A stretch of 64,000 bases of DNA from Shewanella algae (GTDB taxonomy: Bacteria; Pseudomonadota; Gammaproteobacteria; Enterobacterales; Shewanellaceae). A model generated the notes under the pieces. The model saw only the letters and a program-made list of their open reading frames with translations, was not told the DNA's origin and did not search any database. Each line of letters begins with the position of its first letter. The first letter of the stretch is position 1. Made by a program: the position numbers and the translations under genes. The stretch lies in contig NZ_CP068230.1 of assembly GCF_009183365.2 (NCBI RefSeq), positions 4,059,001-4,123,000 of the forward strand. Direction: 5' to 3'. Below, piece after piece: positions 26,033 through 35,496 of the stretch.

Positions 26033-27706
26033 ATGCACCACTGCAATCAACCCATTTATGCCAAGGAAAACTTCTGCGGTCACTGCGGAGAGTCCCTGCC
26101 TGAGCAGCCCAAACTGAAGAACATTGAGGATGTCGCCCCTGAGATCCTAAAAGATCTTAAACCCCACTATTCCGGCGCCAGGACGTTCACCGGCCGGGTC
26201 AACTCCAGTTTCCTCTACAAGCGGCGCCGGGTAGACAGTGGCAATAACCTCACCTACAGCTACTGGTGGCTTGAGCTGGAAGACAAGGACGGCAACATAG
26301 AGCGGGTCAGTGTCAATGCCGAGAACAAGTTCTACGACCAGCTTCGCCGCGGCGATGTGCTGACCTTGTTCTACCCGACAGACTACACCCTGAATTACCG
26401 CATCGAAGGTAAAGACGCCAAACGCCTGGTCAGCCATAACCATATGGCTCCGGCCGCTATCAGTCATGAAGCCGACGGTCAACGCTCCACCATAGTGCCC
26501 GACTATGAGCCGGGTAGCCAATCCAGCGCCTTCTGGTGGCTGCTGCTGGGGATTGCCAGCGCCTTGTTGCTGTACTTTGGTGCCAAACAACCCACAGAAA
26601 TCGCTATCGGGGTGGCCGTGGTTCTGTCTGTGGTGTGTTTCATTCTGGAACGTCAACGCAACCAGAAGAAGCACACCAGGGAACTGCGCCGCTACGAGGC
26701 GCTGCAACTGGCGATGAAACGCCTGTTGTCTGTCACCCAAGAAGCGCTGGGCTACCATATCGCCCAGCGGCCGAGAAAAGACTCGGATATTTTCTGCTTC
26801 AAATGCCAGAGTCGCATCGACGGCGAGCACGGCTACTGTGTTCAATGCGGCAGCTCGCAGCAGCAAGCACCGGCAACGGCCGCCAACAGCCTCAGTGTCC
26901 GCGATGAGGAAGAGGCCATGATGCAGCAATACAGCCTGAGTTACCGTGAGCCCTATCTGCACAAACATGTCTTGGCCAGCGATGAAAAGGGTGAAGTCAG
27001 CGTTTCTTGCATCATGGGCAAAGTGCTCGACAGAAGTGCCAGCGCCAGTGTCGATGACTTCACGGTCACCACCACTAAAACCACCACCACAGACCATTAT
27101 GTGGGTAACAGATTTTCCCACAGCACCACAGACACTGAAACCAGCAGCCATCGCAGCCGCAGCTCCAACGTTGATGGCGAAGTCTTGCTGCAACTGGCCG
27201 ATGGTGAAGTGCGGGAGATGCGCTTCGGCGAAGATCTGTTGGGGGATCTGGATGTGGGCGATTGGATGATTTACGCCAGTTCAAGGGCCAAATTGGGCGT
27301 TGATGACTATAACCGTGAGTACGCCTATAACCTGACCAAGAGCAAACGTTATAACAACACATCTTTCCAGCAATACGGCAAGCTCAACGGCGCAGGCACC
27401 TGGATCTTGTTGGCGATTGCCGCCTTGGTCTTCAACTTCTGGGGCCCGGATCATATCTGGTATCCGCTGTTCGATATGCTCTACTTCCCGCTGCTGGATC
27501 CCATCTACAGCACCTCCTTCTTTAGACACAACCTGACACTGGTAGTGTTTATCATGGTCAGTGCAGTACTCCTGGTGTGGACCCTACTTTATGGTCGGCG
27601 TAACCAAGAGCGTAAGCGCAAACTGCTGTCACGCCTGACCGACCATATCGACGGTTTTACCCGCGCCATCCCAGAGTTGAAGGAAAAGCTTAAACGTATG
27701 GGCTAA
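26033..27706 (+). CDS. Zinc-ribbon membrane protein of unknown function
   Basis: 557 residues. The N-terminus (MHHCNQPIYAKENFCGHCGE) is a zinc-ribbon-like knuckle with only one Cys in its first half. An in-frame TGA directly precedes the ATG, so no longer start can supply another. A second, complete ribbon lies near residues 255-280 (IFCFKCQSRIDGE and YCVQCGSS). Two membrane helices lie near residues 165-210 and two more near 450-520 (TWILLAIAALVFNFWG; LTLVVFIMVSAVLLVWTLLY). A Thr/Ser-rich stretch follows the second ribbon (TVTTTKTTTTDHYVG). Third gene of the GDPD-PEGA operon, 12 nt after the PEGA gene. No function is assigned. Confidence 0.68.
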   Translation: MHHCNQPIYAKENFCGHCGESLPEQPKLKNIEDVAPEILKDLKPHYSGARTFTGRVNSSFLYKRRRVDSGNNLTYSYWWLELEDKDGNIERVSVNAENKFYDQLRRGDVLTLFYPTDYTLNYRIEGKDAKRLVSHNHMAPAAISHEADGQRSTIVPDYEPGSQSSAFWWLLLGIASALLLYFGAKQPTEIAIGVAVVLSVVCFILERQRNQKKHTRELRRYEALQLAMKRLLSVTQEALGYHIAQRPRKDSDIFCFKCQSRIDGEHGYCVQCGSSQQQAPATAANSLSVRDEEEAMMQQYSLSYREPYLHKHVLASDEKGEVSVSCIMGKVLDRSASASVDDFTVTTTKTTTTDHYVGNRFSHSTTDTETSSHRSRSSNVDGEVLLQLADGEVREMRFGEDLLGDLDVGDWMIYASSRAKLGVDDYNREYAYNLTKSKRYNNTSFQQYGKLNGAGTWILLAIAALVFNFWGPDHIWYPLFDMLYFPLLDPIYSTSFFRHNLTLVVFIMVSAVLLVWTLLYGRRNQERKRKLLSRLTDHIDGFTRAIPELKEKLKRMG

Positions 27707-27725
27707 CGCCGGTTTATACTCCCCA

Positions 27726-27750
27726 AGCCACCTCTCGAGGTGGCTTTTTT
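27726..27750 (+). terminator. Rho-independent terminator of the GDPD-PEGA-zinc ribbon operon
   Basis: Arms AGCCACCT / AGGTGGC with a CTCG tetraloop, followed by TTTTTT. It lies 20 nt downstream of the zinc-ribbon gene stop. Confidence 0.9.
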
Positions 27751-27779
27751 GCCCCAGAGAAAAATATAGAGAATTGAGA

Positions 27780-28343
27780 ATGCAAGTAGCCTATATAAAC
27801 GAAGACATGAATGAAGGGGAATCACTATTTAGTGCGGTCGATATTCGCTCGTCACTTTATGATGACAATGATTTTATCCCAACAAGTTGTCTGAATGAGA
27901 TTGTATGGCAGGACACTGACATCCTCGATATTGAAGCGTTGGACTTAATCAGAGGGGGCGCTTTTAATGTTACCAAGGAGATAGCCGAATTAATCATGAG
28001 CTTTGACCCTTACGGGGTCGAAGTCTATCCCTCCAAGTTAACCTGCGCCGGCACAGGTGTTTTAACCGATCGTTATATCCTGGCAGTAGACAACTTGGTG
28101 GATGCCGTCGATACCGAAAACAGCATCAAAATAACCAACGCTACCACCCGGTTTTTCTTATCGGCTGAAAAAATCAACAAACTTCCCGAAAGTACAAGAC
28201 ATGTATTCAAACCGATAGGAATGACGAAAACATTCTTCTCTATTGAACTACTGGAAGCCCTCATACGCCTGGACGAGGAAGGAAAGATAAACACCAGCAT
28301 TGTGGCTTTCTCATTTGATACATCTGAAGAAGCACCTAAATAA
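27780..28343 (+). CDS. Imm11/DUF1629-like protein, orphan immunity candidate
   Basis: 187 residues from ATG 27780 (a TTG two codons upstream is also possible). The sequence NEIVWQDTDILDIEALDLIR, then VTKEIAELIMSFDPYGVEVY, PSKLTCAGTGVLTDRYILAV and LFxxxGxxxxxFxS-like IGMTKTFFSIELLEALIRLD, follows the pattern I associate with DUF1629 (Imm11), an immunity family of polymorphic toxin systems. No toxin gene adjoins it. Upstream is a terminator and downstream, 6 nt after the stop, an insertion sequence begins. It is richer in A+T than the operon before it, a sign of acquired DNA. The family call is from memory of the motif layout and should be searched. Confidence 0.6.
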   Translation: MQVAYINEDMNEGESLFSAVDIRSSLYDDNDFIPTSCLNEIVWQDTDILDIEALDLIRGGAFNVTKEIAELIMSFDPYGVEVYPSKLTCAGTGVLTDRYILAVDNLVDAVDTENSIKITNATTRFFLSAEKINKLPESTRHVFKPIGMTKTFFSIELLEALIRLDEEGKINTSIVAFSFDTSEEAPK

Positions 28344-28349
28344 CTTATA

Positions 28350-29657
28350 TGGACACCTCTCCGATGCAAGCACCGGCAGGTCTCTTTCTGACAAAGTAGC
28401 CACACACATATATCCGGCTTCGTGAGCCCTGATGAACATCCGTACTCTCTGTCCTCATTAGTGCCATGGCTTTTAGCAGCCCAGCTATTTGTCAGGTTCA
28501 CAGAGAGTCGGTTCTACCTGTCAGCACATCAACTCTTTGGACTTATTAAAATCAGTTAGTTACTTAACGATATACTCTGTTTTTTTGGTTTATTAGCGCC
28601 CACGCTATTCGGGCATTTTTGTTAGCCAGCGCCACTACAGCTTTGTTTACGCCACTTCGGGCAATAATACCTTTCAGCCACCGCTGGAGACCTCCACATC
28701 GTTCTTCCGGAAGGTTGATGACCCGGTAAACCACTGAGCGGGCGCCATGAATAAGCAGTCCTCGCAGATAACCATCTCCGCGTTTTGTTATCCCGAGTAG
28801 TCTGACTTTACCACCACTGCTGTGCTCCTTCGGAACCAGCCCCAGATAGCTGGCAAAATGCCGGCCATTCTGAAAATCAGCGCTGTCGCCCAGAGCTACC
28901 GTCAAGGCTGAAGCCCCTAATGGCCCGATACCAGGTATGCTTTTCAGTCTGAGGGTATCCTCATTTTGCTGGCTGATAAGCGCAAGGCGCAGATCCAGAG
29001 TTTTAATCCGCTGCTGATTGTCCTGAAGTTCCTGCAACATCTCATGGAACAGCTCCCGGCTGAGCGTGGTGAGCTCATTTTCTGCATCCTCCAGGTGCTC
29101 AGGCAGGTGGGCCATAATTTTATGAGCCCCTTCCGGTATGGCGATACCGTATTCCAGGCCTAGCCCCCGTATCTGGTTAATCAGCGCGGTTTTGTTTTTC
29201 ATCAGCCGCTGGCGAACCCGGTGCAGACACTGAATATCCTGCTGTTCAATAGACTTCTCCGGCACATAGCGCATATCCGGGCGACTGTCAGCTTCGACAA
29301 TTGCAGCTGCATCATTTTTGTCATTTTTACTGCCCATTCTGAAGGGGGCAACATACTGTGGACTGATTTGTTTAACTTCATGTCCGTATTGCCTGAACTG
29401 GCGTGACCAGTAATTTGCACTGCCGCACGCTTCCATCACAATACGGGACGGAGGCTGCTGAACAATAAACGCCGTCAATTTTTCACGGGTGATCATTTTA
29501 TTCGCTTTCTTCTCACCCTGCGCAGATACAATATTCACCTGAAAAACTCGCTTTGCCAGATCAATTCCGATAATTTGTTCCATGGGACACCTCTTCATAT
29601 TGCTGTTGGTTTGCACTTACAGCATGGCTCACTGAAGTCTTTGTGGGGAGGTGTCCA
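28350..29657 (-). mobile_element. IS110-family (IS1111-like) insertion sequence
   Basis: About 1.3 kb bounded by short inverted repeats TGGACACCTCTCC (28350-28362) and GGGGAGGTGTCCA (29645-29657), which match at 12 of 13 positions. Short inverted repeats near the ends are a feature of the IS1111 subgroup within the IS110 family. It carries a single intact transposase gene on the minus strand. The element lies between the Imm11-like gene and a decayed IS630 element. IS110 elements make no clear target duplication, and none was seen. Confidence 0.82.
28564..29583 (-). CDS. IS110 family (DEDD) transposase
   Basis: 339 residues from ATG 29583, with GAGG six bases upstream. The N-terminal DEDD catalytic domain shows IIGIDLAKRVFQVNIVSAQG (first Asp), RIVMEACGSANYWSRQFRQY (Glu), and MGSKNDKNDAAAIVEA (Asp pair). 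The C-terminal transposase_20 domain shows LKSIPGIGPLGASALTVALG, FASYLGLVPKEHSSGGK and LLGITKRGDGYLRGLLIHGA. Length and both domains are complete, so the element may still be active. IS110 enzymes act with a bridge RNA from the noncoding ends of the element. The 28363-28563 and 29584-29644 flanks would hold it, but I cannot fold it by eye. Confidence 0.92.
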   Translation of the reverse strand: MEQIIGIDLAKRVFQVNIVSAQGEKKANKMITREKLTAFIVQQPPSRIVMEACGSANYWSRQFRQYGHEVKQISPQYVAPFRMGSKNDKNDAAAIVEADSRPDMRYVPEKSIEQQDIQCLHRVRQRLMKNKTALINQIRGLGLEYGIAIPEGAHKIMAHLPEHLEDAENELTTLSRELFHEMLQELQDNQQRIKTLDLRLALISQQNEDTLRLKSIPGIGPLGASALTVALGDSADFQNGRHFASYLGLVPKEHSSGGKVRLLGITKRGDGYLRGLLIHGARSVVYRVINLPEERCGGLQRWLKGIIARSGVNKAVVALANKNARIAWALINQKNRVYR

Positions 29658-29664
29658 TTTCATT

Positions 29665-29793
29665 AGTTCCAAATAATAGATCACGGGAAGGGAACTCAGT
29701 CCCGTTTGAGCGATCAGAGCTATCGCCAGACAAACCTAACTCTCGCACAAGAACTGAGCATGCCCACCTTAGCAACACTTTGCCGCGCTGAAA
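29665..29793 (+). repeat. 129-bp direct repeat, copy 1 (5' end of IS630-like element)
   Basis: Matches 36900-37028 in the same orientation with only four differences over 129 bp. It covers the left end and the first codons of the IS630-like transposase (YRQTNLTLAQELSMPTLA). The two copies bracket the whole Rhs locus at a spacing of 7235 bp. Confidence 0.9.
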
Positions 29794-30750
29794 GCAGGCA
29801 CATACAGAAATGGATCCAAAAAACTAAAGATAAGCACTTGTCTCGACGTCTTATGCAATGTTGATGTTGTATCAAGGGCATTCGATTACTCAGGCTCATC
29901 ACGTGACCGGAGCGGCCCGCTCCAGCATTGGTCGATGGCTGGATTGGTACACCCAATGCGGCTCTGAAGGGCTTAACTCTGAGAAACCGGGGCGGCCAAC
30001 CATGCAACCCATTGAGTCCTTGCTACTTGCACTATCTTTATTAATTCAGCTGTGTCCGCAGGATTTTGGTTATCAGCCTAGCCGCTGAAGCAGCGAGTTA
30101 CTGGTCATGGAGGTTAATGTACAGCTTAAGCTCAGCATTGCCGCATCAACCGTCCATCGATGATTACCCCAAGCAAATATCGTCCGGCACCGTGCAGCCC
30201 CAACATTACGTATCAAAGAACCTTGCAAAAATGAGAAAATGACGCTTATAAATCAAGCCTTTGAAGAATGTAGTATAGAGCACCCGGTATTCTATGAGGA
30301 TGAAGTAGACATCGACTTGAATCCCAAGATAGGGGCGGACTGGATGCCCAAAGGACAACAGAAGCGCTTTATCACTCCCGGCTGCAATTGTAAACATTAC
30401 CTGGCTGGAACGAGCGCTTATGGCTAAATCACTGATCCTATTTGTGCTACATCTTGCTGACCCCTTGTGGCGCAAGAGTTTCCGGACATGTGCTCCTGAA
30501 GCCCAGCTCATCAGGCTTGGTGTTTTAACTGCGTCAAGTTACTACTTGGAGACGATATCGGTGCAGTGTTCTACTGTTTGGAACAGTAATTTAGCTCTGC
30601 ATGAAACGGTAACATGCAATCATAGTTGCAAGACCATGCGGGACCCCTCTGTAGGGTATGGCGATTTATGGAAACGGTTTCACCATTTCCGGGCAGCGTA
30701 CACGACACAGCAGAAATGTCGCAATAAAAGGATCAGTTATTTAGGTATGT
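29665..30750 (+). pseudogene. Decayed IS630-family element with broken transposase
   Basis: Remnants of one transposase appear in order but in different frames. The N-terminus is NLTLAQELSMPTLATLCR and KWIQKTKDKHLSRRLMQC, then a frameshift. A helix-turn-helix part follows (YQGHSITQAHHVTGAARSSI; 29858-30088, ending in an early stop). The DDE core start is HPVFYEDEVDIDLNPKIGAD (30239-30427, with a stop). Last come a short LALHETVTCNHSCKTM piece near 30592 and the tail FPGSVHDTAEMSQ ending at 30727. TTATTTAGGT (30740-30749) resembles a worn inverse of the left end AGTTCCAAATAA. The central DDE region appears deleted. It lies 7 nt from the IS110 right end. Confidence 0.75.
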
Positions 30751-31197
30751 CTATTATTCTCTTTGCTGCTGATAGCTTTGTTGGCAGAAATCCAGCTTTA
30801 GTGAATAGCTCTGGCAAACAGGTATCAGGGATGGCCGCTGAGGTTTCAAGCCAATATGATACGTAGCAGAAGCGTGCTATCTGTTCTCAGTCTTGGTAAG
30901 AGATGTGACGTCCGGAATTCTCAATCAAAGAATCGCATTTCCGCTGGGCTTAGGGTGAATTTCTGAAACTGGTTAACACCTCCGGGAAGCCCGAATTATA
31001 AGGGGCTCCTTCAGTGCTTAGATAGAAGCCTATTCTTACAACACTTAAAGTTAACAAATTAACTCAAAATTGTTTAAATTATGAAAACGAAAAATGTTAT
31101 TTAATCCAAAATGTTTCTACCGTGTTTTTTAATTGAATTTTTTTTGTTTTCATGATTAATTGTGAAAATTGTATCCAAGGAGTTAGGATTTATAGGT
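30751..31197. other. Gene-free AT-rich stretch upstream of the Rhs locus
   Basis: No convincing gene. The short frame ending near 30866 (GRNPALVNSSGKQVSGMAAE) has no start signal of its own and continues from IS630 debris. The last 150 bases are very A+T-rich and should hold the promoter of the Rhs genes, but no clear -35/-10 pair was identified. A weak hairpin-like pair (GGGAAGCCC ... AGGGGCTCC) lies near 30990-31012. Confidence 0.5.
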
Positions 31198-34100
31198 ATG
31201 AATAAGTTTTCCACTCTAGCGCTTTCGGCCATAGTATCAACTCTTCCAGTACTGAGTTTTGCATCAGAATTATCGCCTTACGCGGACAGAGTCGGTGTAG
31301 ATGTACTTGATAATCTCAACGTGACACAAGATCTTGCCACTTACACCACTGACTTATTTGGTGATGCTATTGATCCATCCTTTGGCAGCATAAAATTCTC
31401 TCAAGTGGATGTAGATATTCCCGGGAATTCACAACTGCCAGTTCAAATAGTAAGGGTTCTTTCCAGTCCTGATGGATGGTTTAACGACACTCGGGAATTT
31501 GCTTCTTGGAGCCTTGAACTTCCACATATCCGTACATCTATAGTCAGGGGCCCAAATGCAATACACAGGGGAGGTTGGTCAACTGGCACGGCCTGCTCAT
31601 CTCCAATTAATCCTGCTGACATTGACTTTGGTGAATACCACTTGAGCGGTGATGATTACTGGGGAGGGGAAACAATATCAATTCCGGGTATAGGTATCGA
31701 AAAAATACTGGTAAATACTGCTAGAGAAAAAGTGACACTTAAACGTTGGAAAATCCAATGCTTTAACAGTCCTAACGGATATGAAGGTTTTAAAATAACT
31801 GATGACAAGGGAAATAAATATACATTTGACAAATTAAAGCTAGTCCAACATGACAAGGTTATCCAAGTTCATCCAAGAAGTTCATCAATGACCTGTGATG
31901 ATGTAGTTATAATGTGTGAAGGACCAACACTTCCAGGAGGAGGAACAGGTTCTGGCGTAGCAATATTATATAAAGTTTCAACCTTTATGTTACCTAGCCG
32001 TATTGAAGATAAGTATGGAAATTGGGTTGCATATGAGTATACAGGGGACAATCTAACCAAAATACATGCAAATGATGGAAGAAGTATACTTATAAACTAT
32101 ATGAATGGGAATGTATCATCCGTTAATTACAACGGGAAAACCATAAATTACCAATACAATACAGATAATGTAAAAACACTAAGCAAGGTGACTCGGCCAG
32201 ACGGGAAGCATTGGTCATTTTATAGCGAAAAAACAAATGGAAAGCCTGGAAACCGTTTCTGGAATAAAGCCAGTAGAGGTTACCTCGAAAACTATCCAAT
32301 GGGTACAGATTGCCTAAAAGGAGGTTTTGCGATTGAACCTTATATCAAGATAACGCATCCAGATGGTGCCTCTGGTGAATTTTTTATAAGTCAAGAGTAT
32401 CACGGCCGTACTGAAGTACCGAAAATGCCAAGGGACAATCCCCATAGGTGGAACCAGAAATTAGTGGGTTATCATGTGCCCAAATGTGTCTCGACATATT
32501 CATTGAGAAAAAAGACATTAGATATAAATGGAGAAGAACTTGAATGGTTATATGATTACTCATCTAATGATGGAGCCTTTAAAGGGGAAAATAAGCAATT
32601 AGCCTATGGTATAAATACGATGGCACTTGATTATACAGACCTTGGAGATTTAAAAATAACTGAGGTTACAAAACCAGACGGCTCATTTGAGCGACTTTTC
32701 TTCAATCGTCGTTGGGGTTGGGAACACAACCAGCAAGTATTCAAAGATGTATATAACTCTAATGGAGAACTTTTATCTCGGACAAGAAGTGATGTAGTCA
32801 AAGGGCAACACATTGGTATATCTATGCTCAAATATGACGATGCATCATCCTCTAAAATTTTAAAAAAAACAGACAGCGTAACTCTATATAATGACGCAGT
32901 TGAAATTGGGAAATATACAACATCTTATACAAAGTTTAACCAGTATGATGAGCCTGAGATTCATAAGCAAGTTAACAACCTGAATGACAGTATTTGGTAT
33001 AAAAAACTATATCACCATAATACGGCGATCAATCTGCTTAACGTACCGGCTGGAGTCATGGTTTCCCGTGATGGCGTGAACTGGAAAGAAGCCAATCGGC
33101 AAGAGTTTTACACGTCTGGAAATGGGATCGGCCAAGTTTACCGTAGTTGGATTGCAGGGAAACACATATCCACAAACACTTATCATACAGACGGCAATTT
33201 ACTCCAAACCAGTTATAACGGTTCAAACCGCTACGAGAAGTTTGAAAACTATTACCGCGGAAAGGCGCGCAAGATAACGCTTCCCTGTGCCACCACCAAT
33301 GGTTGCACGACGGTCAACGGCAGTACCGCCAACACCATGGTGGCCCTGTTGGAAGTCAATGCGGATGGCACCACCAAGAGCGTAACAGACTTTAATGGCA
33401 ATAAGGCCTCCTACAGTTACAACCCTATTGGTTGGCTAACCAAAATCGACTATGCCGACCCCAAGTGGGCAGACAAAGTTATCAGTTATGCAACGGTCAC
33501 AACGGCCAATGACGGTATTTCCGGCAGTGGGATAGCTGCGGGCAGTTTGCGTCAAAGTATCAGCCAGGGTAATTACGAAAAACGGGTCTACCATGATGCA
33601 CTGTTGCGCCCGGTATTTACCCGGGAGCGGGATATCGCCAATGGGGCAACAACGCGCTATCAGGCCTTTGAGTACGACCATGAAAACCGTCAAACCTTGG
33701 CAAGCTTCCCAAGCAGCAATGCCGCCAGCCGGGTGGGAATGGCAACAGAATATGATGTCTTGGGGCGAATAGTCACTCAAACGCGTACCAGTGATAACAG
33801 CAGCAGTAGTCGCGACTATTTGACCGGAAACAAAGTAGCCGTTACGGACAGTGAAGGAAACACCACCACTACGACCTATTTGGCCTATGGTCAACCGACC
33901 TATGACAAACCACTGTTGATTGAAGCTCCAAACACTGATGATATCAGCCTGGATTACAACGAATTTGCACAAGTTACCTCAATTCGTCAGGGCAATATCA
34001 CCGAAAAACGGCTATACGACAACTATCAACAGTTGTGTAAGTCTGTTCGCCCCGAAACCGGTATTACGGCTTATGGTTACAATGCCCAGCGTCAACAGAT

Positions 34101-35481
34101 ATGGCGGGCCCTGGGCACCAATGGCAGCAGTACCAGTTGTGATGCCGCGTCAGTCCCGGCCAGCCACAAAACGTTGCTGGGCTACGATAATTTGGGACAA
34201 TTGCGAACCGAAAATTTTCCGGATACTACACCGGATAGAACTTACAGCTACGACGCCAACGGCAATCTGAGAGCCTTGACTGCTGGTAATATCAGCTGGA
34301 GCTACTTATACAACAGCCAAAATGCAATCGATAAAGAAACCCTGAGTCTGGACGGCAAGTCTTTCGTACTGGATTGGGAATACAACAATCTGGGAGCCGT
34401 CAGTTCATTGAAGTACCCATCAGGTGCATTGGTTGATTTTGCTCCCAATGCCTTGGGGCAAGCGACCAAGGCCGGCAGTTATGTCACAGGTGTGACTTAT
34501 CACCCCAACGGCCAGGTGAAACAATTTACATTCGGGAATGGCATTGTTCGCAATGTCGAGATGGATACCAGTGGCCGAATCGATTTGCTCACCGACAGCA
34601 AGAGCGGCGTGATAAAGAACAAACTCGACCCCAGCTACGATGGCAACGATAACCTGGTTCGCCTCATTGACTGGGTGGACAGAAACAATGATATCGACAA
34701 TCTGGTTTACGACGGTGTTGACCGCTTGCTCAGTGCCGATGGCCGCTGGGGTACAGGTCGTTATACCTACGACGGTATGGGGAATATCCTCAGCCGCACA
34801 CTGAATAACGTCAACATAGGTTATAGCTATAACAACCTGAATCAACTGAGTAAATTGAGCGGTGCCTACGCTTATGGTTATCAGTACGATACCCGCGGCA
34901 ATGTCATCCATAATGGCCGTTACCCGCTCAGTTATAACCTGGGACAGCAAATGGTCTCAGCCAAAGGTATCAACTACAGCTACGATGGCCATAGTCGTCG
35001 GGTACGCAAAACTGAAAGCGGTAAAAACAGTTACAGTGTGTACAGTCAGGGGGGCCAGTTGTTACATCGAGTATCTGAAAACGGCATGAAGACTGACAGT
35101 ATATATTTGGGCAAAACCATAGTTGCTGAAGTGGATGGAGCCATTGCTGCAAATGAAGTATTAGCAGAGCCAAAAGTTACTATTTATATTGAGAAAATGT
35201 ATAGCAGTAGTGACTGTAGTGAGAGGTTTTGTACATCGGACTTAGGAAACCAAGAATATGCTGTAACTTGGGAAAGTGCCCTGGCTTCAGAATGTCATGG
35301 CTCTGTAATGAATGGCTCTGGCGCAACAGTTAGTTCGTTATCGGGTTTGCGTGGCTGGAAACTCTATCCAATCAACGATTCTTATACAGTAACACTAACT
35401 TGCTCCGGAGCGGGAGGAAGTGTCACAGTATCTAAATCAACAGACAGTGCCCAATCAGGCCCTGAATTCCACCCAATGTAA
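31198..35481 (+). CDS. Secreted Rhs/YD-repeat shell protein lacking the Rhs core
   Basis: About 1427 residues from ATG 31198 (TAGGA upstream). That start gives a signal peptide (STLALSAIVSTLPVLSFA); a GTG 36 nt earlier would only lengthen it. The N-terminal 600 residues are a beta-rich region like those of secreted Rhs/SpvB-type proteins. YD repeats follow from about residue 750 (YDVLGRIVTQTR, YDNLGQLRTENFP, YSYDANGNLRALT, YTYDGMGNILSRT, YQYDTRGNVIHNG). The usual Rhs core is absent. After SIYLGKTIVAEVDG (near 35135) the protein turns into an AT-rich tail of about 110 residues with Cys pairs (SSDCSERFC, ASECHG, TLTCSG), probably an Ig-like disulfide domain. Composition also changes near 33000. 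The gene continues functionally into the next one. Confidence 0.85.
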   Translation: MNKFSTLALSAIVSTLPVLSFASELSPYADRVGVDVLDNLNVTQDLATYTTDLFGDAIDPSFGSIKFSQVDVDIPGNSQLPVQIVRVLSSPDGWFNDTREFASWSLELPHIRTSIVRGPNAIHRGGWSTGTACSSPINPADIDFGEYHLSGDDYWGGETISIPGIGIEKILVNTAREKVTLKRWKIQCFNSPNGYEGFKITDDKGNKYTFDKLKLVQHDKVIQVHPRSSSMTCDDVVIMCEGPTLPGGGTGSGVAILYKVSTFMLPSRIEDKYGNWVAYEYTGDNLTKIHANDGRSILINYMNGNVSSVNYNGKTINYQYNTDNVKTLSKVTRPDGKHWSFYSEKTNGKPGNRFWNKASRGYLENYPMGTDCLKGGFAIEPYIKITHPDGASGEFFISQEYHGRTEVPKMPRDNPHRWNQKLVGYHVPKCVSTYSLRKKTLDINGEELEWLYDYSSNDGAFKGENKQLAYGINTMALDYTDLGDLKITEVTKPDGSFERLFFNRRWGWEHNQQVFKDVYNSNGELLSRTRSDVVKGQHIGISMLKYDDASSSKILKKTDSVTLYNDAVEIGKYTTSYTKFNQYDEPEIHKQVNNLNDSIWYKKLYHHNTAINLLNVPAGVMVSRDGVNWKEANRQEFYTSGNGIGQVYRSWIAGKHISTNTYHTDGNLLQTSYNGSNRYEKFENYYRGKARKITLPCATTNGCTTVNGSTANTMVALLEVNADGTTKSVTDFNGNKASYSYNPIGWLTKIDYADPKWADKVISYATVTTANDGISGSGIAAGSLRQSISQGNYEKRVYHDALLRPVFTRERDIANGATTRYQAFEYDHENRQTLASFPSSNAASRVGMATEYDVLGRIVTQTRTSDNSSSSRDYLTGNKVAVTDSEGNTTTTTYLAYGQPTYDKPLLIEAPNTDDISLDYNEFAQVTSIRQGNITEKRLYDNYQQLCKSVRPETGITAYGYNAQRQQIWRALGTNGSSTSCDAASVPASHKTLLGYDNLGQLRTENFPDTTPDRTYSYDANGNLRALTAGNISWSYLYNSQNAIDKETLSLDGKSFVLDWEYNNLGAVSSLKYPSGALVDFAPNALGQATKAGSYVTGVTYHPNGQVKQFTFGNGIVRNVEMDTSGRIDLLTDSKSGVIKNKLDPSYDGNDNLVRLIDWVDRNNDIDNLVYDGVDRLLSADGRWGTGRYTYDGMGNILSRTLNNVNIGYSYNNLNQLSKLSGAYAYGYQYDTRGNVIHNGRYPLSYNLGQQMVSAKGINYSYDGHSRRVRKTESGKNSYSVYSQGGQLLHRVSENGMKTDSIYLGKTIVAEVDGAIAANEVLAEPKVTIYIEKMYSSSDCSERFCTSDLGNQEYAVTWESALASECHGSVMNGSGATVSSLSGLRGWKLYPINDSYTVTLTCSGAGGSVTVSKSTDSAQSGPEFHPM

Positions 35482-35496
35482 TCAAGGATTGATGAT

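Noticed and set aside
26147..27193. A 348-codon open frame opposite the zinc-ribbon gene
   Set aside because: Same reason: antisense shadow in G+C-rich coding DNA. The plus strand carries recognisable zinc ribbons and membrane helices.
30420..30866. 148-codon plus-strand frame starting MAKSLILFVLHLADP
   Set aside because: It threads through IS630 debris in mixed frames. Pieces match transposase segments only in part, and there is no ribosome binding site.
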